Positions 16,915 through 26,094 of a stretch of DNA of 62,686 nt are shown here, in pieces. The translations under genes and the position numbers were made by a program. The notes below the pieces were generated by a model. The model did no database searches, was not told where the DNA came from, and saw only the letters and a program-made list of their open reading frames with translations. Where the stretch lies: contig CAAGNV010000066.1 of NCBI GenBank assembly GCA_900771425.1, positions 1-62,686 on the forward strand, in the 5' to 3' direction. This DNA is from Bacteroidaceae bacterium. GTDB lineage: Bacteria > Bacteroidota > Bacteroidia > Bacteroidales > Bacteroidaceae. Position 1 is the first letter of the stretch, and every line of letters begins with the position of its first letter.

Positions 16915-18365
16915 TACAGTACGGCGGCAAAGAGATAAACAAGGCTTGCCTGCCAATTGATGGCAATCTCATTGCGTGAATAGTCTTCCTGGTCGTCAAC
17001 CCAATCGGTCGGTGTGTGGCCGCCTCCCACGAGGTAACCCGGCCAAGGGGCTTCGATGCCGTCGGCACCGCTGCGTCGGTCGTGTGGATGCATTGGTGGG
17101 TTGATGCCGAGACCCGTGACGAAGGAGCGATGGTAGTAGTTGTTGCCGAGTATCCACTTGCTGATTCTTTGTGTCTCAGATGAATACGAGGCGGTAGGGT
17201 CGATGAGTTCTGCCACATGAAGGTTGACTGACAGGCGTGCTGCCGTGCCGTTGCAACCCCAGTAGAATGACTCTATCGGGCATCCGTATTCATCCGACGT
17301 GATCTTGTCGGCAATCGACTTGGCATTGGCTGTCACTGCCTTCTTCACTTCTTCGACCAATTCGGGATTGCGTCCTTTCCTCTGGCTGAGCACGTATGTC
17401 CACATGCCGAGATTCGTAACATTGCCCCAATCCCATCCGCTGTCGATAAGTGTTCTTGGACGGAACATGCGGAAACCTCTTGGACGACCGGTGTCTCCTT
17501 GCTTTATGTCCGCTATCATCGTGCTGAGAGTACGCTCGAAATAGGCTATGACTGCCTTGTCGCCAGTCGTTTCCCACAGTTCTGCTGCTGCCCACAGGCG
17601 GTCGTCTTCGTCGCTGGTTTGGTAACCGCCGGTGGAGAAGTCGCCCTGAACGAATCCCTTGTTCTCGGGATGCCCAACGAGGAACTGCCAGCTGACCTTT
17701 GCTGCCTTGAGACATTTCTTTGCGTAAGCCTTGTCGTACGGCTTGAAGTAACGTGCCGCCATTGCCATCATGGCAACGAAATCGGCCGTTGCAGCCGAAC
17801 TCCATGTGGTAAAGTAACGGCGTTCGGTGTCGAACTGAGGCATGATGAAGTCGGAGAATGCCTTTCGTGTCAGTTTATGCGACACACGGCCGGAACCGTC
17901 GGGGTATTGCATCTTCATGATGAAATCGGTTTCCCACTTCAGCTCTTTCAGGAAGTCGGGGAAGCCAGGTGCCGTATCGGGCAGGTCGAGCGATATATTG
18001 CGAAGCTTGTCGCCGAAATGGTTCCATGCATAGAACAGTATGCCGAGCGTGACACCGGCATTGACCGTGTACTTGCCGTAGTCGCCTGCATCGTGCCAGC
18101 CGCCGGTGCCGTCGATACGTTCAGGGACAGTCACGTCCGGTGCAATGTCCTTGGCTATGTAGTCGGTATATCCGTCGTTGGTGTGACAGGCTTCCGTGGC
18201 ATAGTGATTACCTTTGTAATCGGTGTGAACAGCCATGCCGCATCGCCATAGGTAGAAACCACGCATGGCAGTTACATAGTTATCGACTGACGTTTCTTGT
18301 GCTTCGGCTTTTATCGTCATTGCCAACGTAAGGCATAATATAGCAATAAGTTTGGTCTTGGACAT
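16914..18365 (-). CDS. GH9 endoglucanase (cellulase), catalytic domain only
   Basis: 483 residues; signal peptide about 1-22. The (alpha/alpha)6 GH9 barrel is complete: GGWHDAGDYGKY gives the catalytic base pair Asp92/Asp95, HPHDRRSGAD supplies the conserved His and Arg, and NEIAINWQASLVY near the end carries the acid Glu466. The N-terminal Ig-like domain and CBM common in this family are absent. It would cleave beta-1,4-glucan or mixed-linkage glucan outside or at the surface of the cell. It is first in a three-gene minus-strand unit (GH9, phytase-like, GH43-like). A TAACTTTA box at 18422-18429 is a possible promoter. Confidence 0.9.
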   Translation of the reverse strand: MSKTKLIAILCLTLAMTIKAEAQETSVDNYVTAMRGFYLWRCGMAVHTDYKGNHYATEACHTNDGYTDYIAKDIAPDVTVPERIDGTGGWHDAGDYGKYTVNAGVTLGILFYAWNHFGDKLRNISLDLPDTAPGFPDFLKELKWETDFIMKMQYPDGSGRVSHKLTRKAFSDFIMPQFDTERRYFTTWSSAATADFVAMMAMAARYFKPYDKAYAKKCLKAAKVSWQFLVGHPENKGFVQGDFSTGGYQTSDEDDRLWAAAELWETTGDKAVIAYFERTLSTMIADIKQGDTGRPRGFRMFRPRTLIDSGWDWGNVTNLGMWTYVLSQRKGRNPELVEEVKKAVTANAKSIADKITSDEYGCPIESFYWGCNGTAARLSVNLHVAELIDPTASYSSETQRISKWILGNNYYHRSFVTGLGINPPMHPHDRRSGADGIEAPWPGYLVGGGHTPTDWVDDQEDYSRNEIAINWQASLVYLFAAVL

Positions 18366-18421
18366 AATCGTTTGTGGTTAGTTTCTTGACGTTTATGGTT
18401 GATGAATCAGAAAATCGATTG

Positions 18422-18429
18422 TAAAGTTA
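18422..18429 (-). promoter_or_regulatory. Weak -7 element TAACTTTA
   Basis: Seven of eight positions fit TAnnTTTG, 57 nt upstream of the GH9 start on the minus strand. Tentative. Confidence 0.35.
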
Positions 18430-18473
18430 TGAATAAATTGGGAATAATAAGTTAGGAATTAGGAATTATTTTG

Positions 18474-18481
18474 TATCTTTG
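18474..18481 (+). promoter_or_regulatory. -7 element TATCTTTG upstream of cysK
   Basis: Perfect TAnnTTTG match 35 nt before the cysK ATG in an AT-rich divergent spacer. Confidence 0.6.
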
Positions 18482-18516
18482 CCCGCAAATACTTCAATAA
18501 ACGCAATAAACGACAA

Positions 18517-19431
18517 ATGATTGCAAAGAATTTAACTGAACTGATAGGTAATACTCCACTGATGGAACTCGGCCGAATTTCATCGAAGCGAGGCGTGAAA
18601 ACTATATTGGCAAAGATTGAACGCGGAAACCCTGGCGGAAGCGTGAAAGACCGTGTGGCATTGCAGATGATACTCGATGCCGAGGCCGAAGGAAAACTGA
18701 AGCCTGGTGCAACCATCATAGAACCTACAAGCGGCAATACGGGAGTGGGATTGGCTATGATAAGTGCCATCAAGGGATACAAGATGATACTCGTAATGCC
18801 TGATACCATGAGTGTGGAACGGCAGAAACTTGCCTCAGCCTATGGCGCCGACATCGTACTGACACCCGGTGCCGAAGGCATGAGCGGGGCAATCAAGAAA
18901 GCAGAGGAACTGAACCGTGAAATCGAAGGCAGCATCATCGCCGGACAGTTCGTCAACCCGTCGAATCCAAAGGCTCATTACAATACTACCGGTGTCGAGA
19001 TATGGAATGACACCGAAGGAACGGTCGGCGTATTCGTAGCCACGGCTGGCACGGGCGGAACCATCAGCGGAACTGCAAGACGACTGAAGGAATTTAACCC
19101 TAATATAAAAGTGGTAGCGGTAGAACCTGCTTCGTCGCGTGTCTTGAGCGGAGGTCCTGCTGCTGCGCATAAGATTCAGGGTATCGGTGCCAATTTCGTG
19201 CCTGACACATACGATGCTACGGTCATTGACGAAGTAATGGGCATAACCGACGACGAGGCTTACGAGATGACGCGTTGCCTTGCACGCGAGGAAGGGCTCC
19301 TTGTCGGCATCTCATCGGGTGCTGCCGTTGCTGCCGCAATAAAGGTCGCAAAGGAATACAAGGGTGAGGGCAGGGTAGTGGTCTTACTGCCAGATACCGG
19401 CGAGCGATACCTGTCAACCGATTTGTTTTAA
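18517..19431 (+). CDS. cysK: Cysteine synthase A (O-acetylserine sulfhydrylase)
   Basis: 304 residues. A fold-type II PLP enzyme: Lys44 in GNPGGSVKDR forms the Schiff base, PTSGNTG (70-76) is the substrate loop, GTGGTISG binds the PLP phosphate, and GISSGAAV is present near the C-terminus. It makes L-cysteine from O-acetylserine and sulfide in the cytoplasm. Length and motifs are typical of CysK. It is a single gene with its own -7 element, divergent from GH9 and followed after 73 nt by the DUF4332 gene. Confidence 0.93.
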   Translation: MIAKNLTELIGNTPLMELGRISSKRGVKTILAKIERGNPGGSVKDRVALQMILDAEAEGKLKPGATIIEPTSGNTGVGLAMISAIKGYKMILVMPDTMSVERQKLASAYGADIVLTPGAEGMSGAIKKAEELNREIEGSIIAGQFVNPSNPKAHYNTTGVEIWNDTEGTVGVFVATAGTGGTISGTARRLKEFNPNIKVVAVEPASSRVLSGGPAAAHKIQGIGANFVPDTYDATVIDEVMGITDDEAYEMTRCLAREEGLLVGISSGAAVAAAIKVAKEYKGEGRVVVLLPDTGERYLSTDLF

Positions 19432-19504
19432 AATAACAACTAATATACAATCCAATCGTATATATTTTATTAACCAATTTATTAACCATTTTAATCAATA
19501 ACCT

Positions 19505-19912
19505 ATGGGATACAAGATTATCGACGTAGAAGGTATCGGCGAAGTGTATGCAGCAAAGTTGCAGGAAGCCGGAGTGAAGAAAACTGAAGACTTGCTCGAG
19601 TTGTGCGCAACCAAGAAAGGACGTGCTGAGATGGCTGAGAAGACTGGCATCAGCGAGAAGTTGATCCTGAAGTGGACAAACCATGCTGACCTCTTCCGCA
19701 TCAAGGGTATCGCTGGTCAGTTCGCTGAGTTGCTCGAGGCAGCCGGAGTTGACACTGTCAAGGAGTTCCGCCACCGCGTACCTGCAAACCTTCAGCCAAA
19801 ACTCGTTGAGGTAAACGAGGCAAAGAACCTCTGCAACCGAGTTCCTGCAGTAAGCGAACTCGAGAAGATGATTGCTCAGGCAAAGGAACTCGAACCAATC
19901 ATCACTTACTAA
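19505..19912 (+). CDS. DUF4332 helix-hairpin-helix protein
   Basis: 135 residues with two helix-hairpin-helix-like halves: IIDVEGIGEVYAAKLQEAGV with TEDLLELC, and LFRIKGIAGQFAELLEAAGV with VKEFRHR. This duplicated GIGxxxAxxLxxAG pattern is the DUF4332 family and resembles DNA-binding HhH units of polymerases and helicases. Abundant Lys/Glu, no signal peptide. Function unknown; non-specific DNA contact is a structural inference. It is the last gene before a strong terminator at 20018-20049. Confidence 0.8.
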   Translation: MGYKIIDVEGIGEVYAAKLQEAGVKKTEDLLELCATKKGRAEMAEKTGISEKLILKWTNHADLFRIKGIAGQFAELLEAAGVDTVKEFRHRVPANLQPKLVEVNEAKNLCNRVPAVSELEKMIAQAKELEPIITY

Positions 19913-20017
19913 TTCCCAAATCCTTTCTCAGATCCATAGTACTTACTGCTTCGCGTCGAACTGATGGTTTCAGCTGACACGGTGCTCAAGTGACGGAGGA
20001 CACGGAGAACAAAAATC

Positions 20018-20049
20018 AAGCGGGCAAGTCATCAAAGACTTGCCCGCTT
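20018..20049 (+). terminator. Intrinsic-type hairpin after DUF4332 gene
   Basis: Perfect 13-bp GC-rich inverted repeat with a 6-nt loop, lying between convergent genes. It can serve both directions; the flanking T-run is short. Confidence 0.6.
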
Positions 20050-20137
20050 CTCGTGTTTAATGGTATTGATGTATTTATTTGATAGATTTTGTCATGTAGT
20101 AAAGATGTGCTTTATGGGTGTGATGGTGTACGGTTGA

Positions 20138-23100
20138 TTAGAATCGACCGCCGCCCATTGGTGGCATTCCACCGCCCATTGGCATACCGCCACCCATTGG
20201 CATTCCACCCATTGGCATACCGCCACCCATTGTAGCGCGGAGTGCTTCACGTTCTGAACGCTGCTGGCGAAGTTCGCGGCGGCCTGATGCAGAACCGAAG
20301 AAGTTGAAGCGGTATTGGAATGTGAGCATGAAGTAGCTGTTTACTGATTCAGTCCACTGGTCAGTACGGCCCATTGCGTTGATTGTACGGCTGAAGTTGC
20401 TGCGCTGGTTGAGGAGATCATATGCCTGGAGGCTGACTGTTGCTGCACGTCCCTGGAGGAAGCGGTAGCTAACCTGTGCGTTCCAGATTACTTCGTTGGT
20501 GTTTGCTTCGCTTGATGCGTATCCGCGACGGCTGCTCATGCTGATGTTTGTAGCGAATCCCCATCCGTTCTCGAAGTTACCGTTTGACTCAAAGCCGTAG
20601 CTGAAGTCGTAAGTGTTAGGACTTGATACCTTGACGTACTTGTTGTCCTGATGACGGTATGAGAGGCGACCTGTTGCGCGTACATCCCAGAATTCTGCAC
20701 GGTATGTGAGGCTGAGGTTACCGCCGAGGTTGAGGTTGTTTGTCTGGTTCTTCAGTGTGACCTTATCTTCTGGTCTCATGCCTGATGTTCCTTCCTTAGC
20801 CTGCTGGATGAAACTTACGTTGTTGTTGTAGCCAGTGTTGATTGAAGAGTTGAGCATGAATCGTTCGTTAGCAAAGAGTGGTGAGTTGAAACCGAGGCTA
20901 CCGTTGACGTTCCAGTTACCGTTGATATTGTCTTGTGTGCTGACTGTTCTACCCTTAATCTGGTCGTAGTAAGTCTTGTTTGTGATGCTGTTCATTGTGT
21001 TGCTGAACGAGAAGTTAGCAAACAATGTCTGCATTGTAGCTGTGATGTAGTTGTTCCAACCGATGTTGAAGTTATTTTGGAATGAAGACTTCAGGTCAGC
21101 GTTTGCGAAGCGGTAGTTGTTACGGTCGCTAAGGTCGCTGAAGTACATGTTGTCGATTGAAGGCTGCTGAAGGTTACCACGGTAAGTGAAGTTCAGCTGG
21201 TTCTGACGGTTGAAGCGGTAGCGGAAGTTGATTGTTGGAGATACGCGGATCTGGTTGCGTGTCTTGTTGAGTGTCTCTGATACGATAACGTGTTCGTTTG
21301 CTTCGTTGATTACGTAGTTGCCGTTTGCATCGAGGAGTTCGTACATGTTTCGTCCGTTTACGTCCTGTGGCTGCATCTGCAACTGTACGCCGACTGATGA
21401 TGTGATGAAGTTGGTGTTCCAACGCAGCTGGAGGTTGAAGTTGTGGTTCTGGTTGACGTCACGGCTGTGGTTGCTCAATGCTGAGTCGAGATACATTTCG
21501 TAGTCGCTTGGCAGGTAGCCGAGGAGTTCCTGGAGGTTGTTCTTGTAATCTTCTACCTGCTGTGGAGTAGGGCGTGGGTTGTTCTGCTTATATGGTGCTT
21601 CAGAACCCATGTCGTATGTGTCACGGTCGCTTGTACGCTTGCTGCGGTTGTAGTTGTAAGACAACTGGAGAATGAGGTTCTGTGCGATTGGTTCGCTGTA
21701 TGTACCTCCGATGCCGAATGATATGTTGTCGTTAGGTGATGTAGTGTAGCGGTAAACCAACATGTTCTTGGCATTCAACTGAGTCTCCTTATAATAGTTT
21801 GTGTATGATCCGTTGAAGCTTGGGCCGTCGCTCTTTGAGTAGTTGAAGTTACCGTTGATTGAGAGGTTTCTCTGACGCTTGTTCTTGTAACGGTGGCTGA
21901 GAGTGAAGTTTGCGCTTGCGTTCTTGCTGTCGTTGCGGTTGCGGTTTGCTGATGTACCGTGGTTGGTGATGGCATCAAGCATAACGCTCTCTACTGTTGC
22001 CCAGTTGTTGAGTGGGTTTGTGATTTCATTGAACTGATAAGGGTCGGCAGAGTAGTTTGCGCTGAGGCTTGTGCTGTTAGAACCTGAGTTGCCGATACCG
22101 ATTACTGGACGGACGAGGAGTGTGGTAGCTGAGTCGAGCTGTGCTTCAATCTTGAATTCTGCGTTTGCCTGGTCGCTGAAGTTTTCGTTCTTGCTCAACT
22201 GATCGCTGAATACCTTTGAGTCGCCTGTTGTCACATAGCGTTCTGATGCGCTGCGGCGGTTGTTCTTGTTGTTGCTGCTGTTGTAGCGGACGTTACCACC
22301 GATTTCGTACTTGTCGTCTTTTGATACAACGAGGTTCAGACCTAAGCTTCCGTTGAGGCTCTTGCCCTGTGCACCGCGGCCCATGCCCATACCGCCACCT
22401 CCGTTTGAGTTGAGGTTACCGATGATTGATGCTTGCAGGTTGTCCTGGAAACGGTTGACCATAATACGGTTGGCGAACTGATCCTTTGTACCGATACCTG
22501 CGCTGATGTTACCGAACCAACCTTTCTGCATACCTTTCTTGATGGTGAGGTCGATGACTGTCTCTTCGTTTCCGTCCTGGATACCGGTGAGGCGTTCGTT
22601 GTCGGATGCCTTGTCGTATGTGCTGACCTTTTCGATGATTTCGGTTGGGAGGTTCTTCATTGACATGCTCTTGTCGTTACCGAAGAATTCCTTACCGCCT
22701 ACGAGTACCTTTGAGATTTTCTTACCGTTGATGGTGATGCCGCCGTCGCTGTCAACCTGAGCACCTGGGAGTTTCTTGATGAGGTCTTCAAGCACACTTC
22801 CTTCTGGCACCTTGAATGCATCGGCATTGAATACGATAGTGTCTTCCTTTACTTCCATCTGTGGCAGTTTGCCTACGACTTCTGCTTCCTGAAGGAGGAT
22901 GCTGTTAGGAGTAAGGAGGATAGTACCTACGTTATGGATTGTTTCGCCGTTCTTGATGGTGATGGCGCGGTTGAAGTTGTGGTAGCCAAGGTATGTCACC
23001 TTTACTACGTAGCTGCCTTCCTGTACGCCCTTGAGTGTGAAACCACCCATTGTGTTTGTGACACCACCGGCAATCATCTTTGCAGAGTCTGCTGTCATAA

Positions 23101-23254
23101 CCTGAATAGTGGCACGCACGAGTGCTTCACCACTTTCTGAATCCTTTACGTAACCTGTTACGTTTGCTTTAGTGAGTTTTTTGGTAGTAGATTGTGCATT
23201 GGCGGAGAAAATTGTCAATGCTAACATCAAAGTTAATGCTAAGATTTGTTTCAT
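20138..23254 (-). CDS. Outer-membrane TonB-dependent receptor-like beta-barrel with Met/Gly-rich tail
   Basis: 1038 residues; signal peptide 1-20. A carboxypeptidase-regulatory-like domain (about 30-115, VTGYVKDSESGEALVRATI, GGFTLKGVQEGSYVVKV) is followed by a plug-like domain (about 125-225, LEDLIKKLPGAQVDSDGGI) and a long beta-barrel belonging to the 'outer membrane beta-barrel' group. The barrel is followed by a charged RRELRQQRSERE stretch and about 30 residues of repeated MGGGMP/MPMGG units. The role is transport or anchoring at the outer membrane; substrate unknown and no SusD-type partner is adjacent. A -7 element lies at 23418-23425, giving a leader of about 160 nt. Confidence 0.82.
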   Translation of the reverse strand: MKQILALTLMLALTIFSANAQSTTKKLTKANVTGYVKDSESGEALVRATIQVMTADSAKMIAGGVTNTMGGFTLKGVQEGSYVVKVTYLGYHNFNRAITIKNGETIHNVGTILLTPNSILLQEAEVVGKLPQMEVKEDTIVFNADAFKVPEGSVLEDLIKKLPGAQVDSDGGITINGKKISKVLVGGKEFFGNDKSMSMKNLPTEIIEKVSTYDKASDNERLTGIQDGNEETVIDLTIKKGMQKGWFGNISAGIGTKDQFANRIMVNRFQDNLQASIIGNLNSNGGGGMGMGRGAQGKSLNGSLGLNLVVSKDDKYEIGGNVRYNSSNNKNNRRSASERYVTTGDSKVFSDQLSKNENFSDQANAEFKIEAQLDSATTLLVRPVIGIGNSGSNSTSLSANYSADPYQFNEITNPLNNWATVESVMLDAITNHGTSANRNRNDSKNASANFTLSHRYKNKRQRNLSINGNFNYSKSDGPSFNGSYTNYYKETQLNAKNMLVYRYTTSPNDNISFGIGGTYSEPIAQNLILQLSYNYNRSKRTSDRDTYDMGSEAPYKQNNPRPTPQQVEDYKNNLQELLGYLPSDYEMYLDSALSNHSRDVNQNHNFNLQLRWNTNFITSSVGVQLQMQPQDVNGRNMYELLDANGNYVINEANEHVIVSETLNKTRNQIRVSPTINFRYRFNRQNQLNFTYRGNLQQPSIDNMYFSDLSDRNNYRFANADLKSSFQNNFNIGWNNYITATMQTLFANFSFSNTMNSITNKTYYDQIKGRTVSTQDNINGNWNVNGSLGFNSPLFANERFMLNSSINTGYNNNVSFIQQAKEGTSGMRPEDKVTLKNQTNNLNLGGNLSLTYRAEFWDVRATGRLSYRHQDNKYVKVSSPNTYDFSYGFESNGNFENGWGFATNISMSSRRGYASSEANTNEVIWNAQVSYRFLQGRAATVSLQAYDLLNQRSNFSRTINAMGRTDQWTESVNSYFMLTFQYRFNFFGSASGRRELRQQRSEREALRATMGGGMPMGGMPMGGGMPMGGGMPPMGGGRF
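20144..20232 (-). repeat. Short tandem repeat encoding GGMPMGG units
   Basis: Near-identical CCCATTGGCATACCGCCA-like units of about 9-18 bp encode the C-terminal tail of the outer-membrane protein. Such repeats could vary in number by slippage. Confidence 0.7.
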
Positions 23255-23417
23255 CGTTTTGTATGATTTTTTGTTTTATGTTCCGATTATATTGAATGAC
23301 AAATCTTAAAAAGGTTTAATGCCGGTGGATAAAATAAACAAAATTTGTTGGTGCTGTCAGAGGGGTGCTTTAGTTTGTGCTGGTTTCTTGCCGGGAGTAA
23401 GCTGTGTGTTTCGAATG

Positions 23418-23425
23418 CAAAGGTA
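23418..23425 (-). promoter_or_regulatory. -7 element TACCTTTG upstream of the outer-membrane protein
   Basis: Perfect TAnnTTTG match on the minus strand, 164 nt upstream of the start codon. Confidence 0.5.
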
Positions 23426-23633
23426 AGAATTAATCTGTAACATGTCAAGTGTCTTCCACTTGGTGGTCCTCCTATATATTTATATGTAATACGAATTCAA
23501 CTTTCGCTGCTCTACGCAAGCGACAGGTCGATTACTTGCACCGCTGCTCTACGCAAGCGTCCGACCGTAAATGTTAAATATTAACTGAACCAATGTTAAA
23601 TTTTAACATTTCGTAGGTCTTCGCGCCGACGCA

Positions 23634-23730
23634 GCCAAATCTTAGCGTCGGAAGATTTGGTTCTTCGGGCGATAAGATTTGGATCTTATGGCGATAAGAA
23701 CCAAATCTTCTGCCCCGAAGAACTATGGTG
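23634..23730. repeat. Dispersed palindromic repeat, core copy A
   Basis: Alternating CCAAATCTT and AAGATTTGG blocks linked by AGCGTCGG, TTCTTCGGGC and ATGGCGATAAG spacers. The same order of blocks occurs at 37315-37530 (inverted) and 48850-49060. Only the core is shared here; the outer arms seen in the other two copies are missing. Confidence 0.8.
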
Positions 23731-24101
23731 CGTTTTCCTTACATATAACTCCTTGATTGTTAAGATTAGGCTGAATCGGCAAACGCATAAAGGCTGAAGT
23801 TAACAAATTCGCAACTTCGACTTCTGCCAAAATCACGTAATTGCGAATTTTGCAAGTAGCGAAAGGCGGATATGTTGATGATGACCTTCGCTAAATATCG
23901 ATTCGTAGGGACGACGTATCGGTGCGTCTATCGTTTCCCATGTGGGGTTGAGCGAAAGTTGAATATGCTTATATGTAAACGAAACATTAGGTGGAACAAA
24001 GTGACCAATGGCCCGTCGGAAACCGTGGCTTGCAAAGGCCGGCATTAGGCACTCATTGGCATATATGTAGCAGAACTGAAGCCCGAGCATGTGGCTGTAT
24101 G

Positions 24102-25952
24102 CTACTCTATCTCGCTGAGTTCGAGCCATCGCATCGACTTCTCGTCGAGTTCGTCGTTGAGCAGTGGCAGTCGCTTGGAGTGCTCGATGATGGTGTCGGT
24201 CGGTATGTTGCCGCTGCTGAGTTCTGCCTCAATCTGCTTCTTCTCGGCTTCCAATCGGTCGATGTCGATGGTTAGTTGCTCGAATTCGCGCTTTTCCTTG
24301 AATGTGAGTTTCCGTCGCTGAGGCGCATCGCCGGATGGCTTCTGCGATTTCGTGTCCTTGCCTTCTTTCTGTTCCTTGCCGTCCTTACCTTCTTTCGGCG
24401 CGTTTGTCGGGAACGACTGCGACTGGCGGTAGAGCGAATAACTGCCGGGGAAGTCCTGAATGCGGCCTTCGCCATGGAAGACGAGTATGTGATCGACGAC
24501 CTTGTCCATGAAGTAGCGGTCGTGGCTTACCACGATGAGGCACCCGCGGAACTTGGCGAGATAGTCTTCGAGTATTTGCAGTGTCACGATGTCGAGGTCG
24601 TTGGTCGGCTCATCGAGTATCAGGAAATTAGGATTTCGCATCAGTACGGTGCAGAGGTACAGCCGTCGGCGTTCGCCACCGCTTAATTTATATATATAGG
24701 TGTGCTGCTCTTGTGGCGAGAACAGGAAATGCTGCAGAAACTGACTTGCACTGAGACGTTCGCCGTCGCCCATATCTACGTATTCGGCTATGTCGCGTAC
24801 TGCGTCAATCACTTTCTGCTCCTTGTTGAACGGCATGCCGTCCTGTGAGTAATATCCGAAGCGGACCGTGCTGCCAACGTCGAAGTGGCCATCGTCGAGG
24901 GGCTCGAAACCGAGCAACGTCTTGATGAACGTTGACTTGCCGGCTCCGTTGTTACCTACGATTCCCATCTTTTCGTAGCGTGAGAATGTGTAGTTGAAGT
25001 CACGGAGTATGGTCTTGTCGCCGAACGACTTGCATGCATCTTTTGCTACGAATATCTTGTTGCCGATGTAGCCGCCGCTCATCTCCAGACGGACGTTTCG
25101 CTCGTTGATTCTCTGCTTGGCAATCTTCTCCAACTCGTAGAGTGCCTCCTCGCGGTAACGTGCCTTATGGCCACGGGCACAAGGCATACGGCGCATCCAG
25201 TCGAGTTCGGTGCGGTATAGGTTGTTGGCACGCGTGATTTCGTTCGACAGGTTGTCAAGACGTTCCTGACGCTTCTCGAGATAGTAGGCGTAGTTACCCT
25301 TGTAGGTATAGATGCGTGAGTCGCCCATCTCGATGATTGACGAGCAGATGCGGTCGAGGAAATAGCGGTCGTGTGTCACCATGAGTATTGCCATGGTGGT
25401 GCGGCTCAGGTAGTTCTCCAACCACTCAATCATCTCGAGATCAAGGTGGTTGGTCGGCTCGTCGAGTATCAGCATGTCGGGTTCCTGCACCAGTACTCTT
25501 GCCAGTGCCACACGCTTGACCTGACCGCCGCTGAGCTCGCCCATCTTCTGACCGAAGTCGGTAATCTTGAGTTGGGTGAGTATCTGCTTTGCCATCAGTT
25601 CTGCTTCTTCCTTTTCCGGTCGAACCAAAGTCGAATCCTGGCTTGATGATGCTTCGTCGTGAGAGTGTATGGGCGATGCTACCGCTTCCATCACCGTCAA
25701 CTGCTGGTTGAACTTCGGAGTCTGTTCCAGATAACCGACTTTCAGGTCGTTGCGGAAGATTATTCGCCCCTCGTCGTACCCTTCTTCACCGCTGAGGATG
25801 GAGAGCAGGGTGGACTTGCCCGTACCGTTCTTGGCTATGAGCCCGATGTGCTCGCGCTCGTTGATAGTGAATGAAATATCGTGAAACAGCACTCGGTCGC
25901 CTATGCGCTTTCCGAGCCCTTGCACGTCCATATATGGTGTCAGTGTTGCCAT
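24102..25952 (-). CDS. ABC-F family ATPase (Uup-like)
   Basis: 616 residues with two ABC ATPase domains and no membrane segments. The first domain has Walker A GLIAKNGTGKST, signature LSGGQVKR and Walker B MLILDEPTNHLD. The second has GIVGNNGAGKST, LSGGERRR and FLILDEPTNDLD. A linker of about 80 residues separates them, and a basic, coiled-coil C-terminal part (KEGKDGKEQKEGKD..., EFEQLTIDIDRLEAEKKQIE) matches the Uup type. ABC-F proteins act on ribosomes or, for Uup, on branched DNA; the choice is unproven here. A TACCTTTG box lies at 25972-25979, just before the start. Confidence 0.88.
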   Translation of the reverse strand: MATLTPYMDVQGLGKRIGDRVLFHDISFTINEREHIGLIAKNGTGKSTLLSILSGEEGYDEGRIIFRNDLKVGYLEQTPKFNQQLTVMEAVASPIHSHDEASSSQDSTLVRPEKEEAELMAKQILTQLKITDFGQKMGELSGGQVKRVALARVLVQEPDMLILDEPTNHLDLEMIEWLENYLSRTTMAILMVTHDRYFLDRICSSIIEMGDSRIYTYKGNYAYYLEKRQERLDNLSNEITRANNLYRTELDWMRRMPCARGHKARYREEALYELEKIAKQRINERNVRLEMSGGYIGNKIFVAKDACKSFGDKTILRDFNYTFSRYEKMGIVGNNGAGKSTFIKTLLGFEPLDDGHFDVGSTVRFGYYSQDGMPFNKEQKVIDAVRDIAEYVDMGDGERLSASQFLQHFLFSPQEQHTYIYKLSGGERRRLYLCTVLMRNPNFLILDEPTNDLDIVTLQILEDYLAKFRGCLIVVSHDRYFMDKVVDHILVFHGEGRIQDFPGSYSLYRQSQSFPTNAPKEGKDGKEQKEGKDTKSQKPSGDAPQRRKLTFKEKREFEQLTIDIDRLEAEKKQIEAELSSGNIPTDTIIEHSKRLPLLNDELDEKSMRWLELSEIE

Positions 25953-25971
25953 GATTGCTCAATTTGAGGTA

Positions 25972-25979
25972 CAAAGGTA
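25972..25979 (-). promoter_or_regulatory. -7 element TACCTTTG of the ABC-F gene
   Basis: Perfect match on the minus strand, 19 nt upstream of the ATG. Confidence 0.6.
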
Positions 25980-26063
25980 AGCATTTTAAGTGAAAACTGA
26001 AAAGTGAAAAGTGAAAAGATGCAATAATTATAAATTATCAATTGTCAATTATCAATTATTTAC

Positions 26064-26071
26064 TACCTTTG
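26064..26071 (+). promoter_or_regulatory. -7 element TACCTTTG of metF
   Basis: Perfect TAnnTTTG match 23 nt before the ATG at 26095. It lies inside the in-frame upstream extension, which argues against any earlier metF start. Confidence 0.65.
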
Positions 26072-26094
26072 TACCCAAATTGATTATAAATAAC

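Larger units (their letters stand above)
23255..24101. other. Long non-coding spacer with composite repeats
   Basis: 847 bp between two minus-strand genes. It contains the promoter at 23418-23425, two direct copies of an 18-bp CGCTGCTCTACGCAAGCG unit (23505-23522, 23542-23559) and a core copy of the dispersed AAGATTTGG repeat (23634-23730). Beyond these lies a 98-codon open frame (23833-24129, minus) with no recognisable domain that overlaps the start of the next gene's 3' end. I do not call that frame a gene. Confidence 0.55.

Noticed and set aside
17499..18251. 250-codon plus-strand open frame opposite the GH9 gene
   Set aside because: Antisense shadow of a clear GH9 catalytic domain, rich in Val/Cys with no recognisable motif.
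23833..24129. 98-codon minus-strand frame before the outer-membrane protein
   Set aside because: Overlaps the 3' end of the ABC-F gene, no domain, no promoter, lies among repeats. More likely spurious, though kept as a spacer observation.
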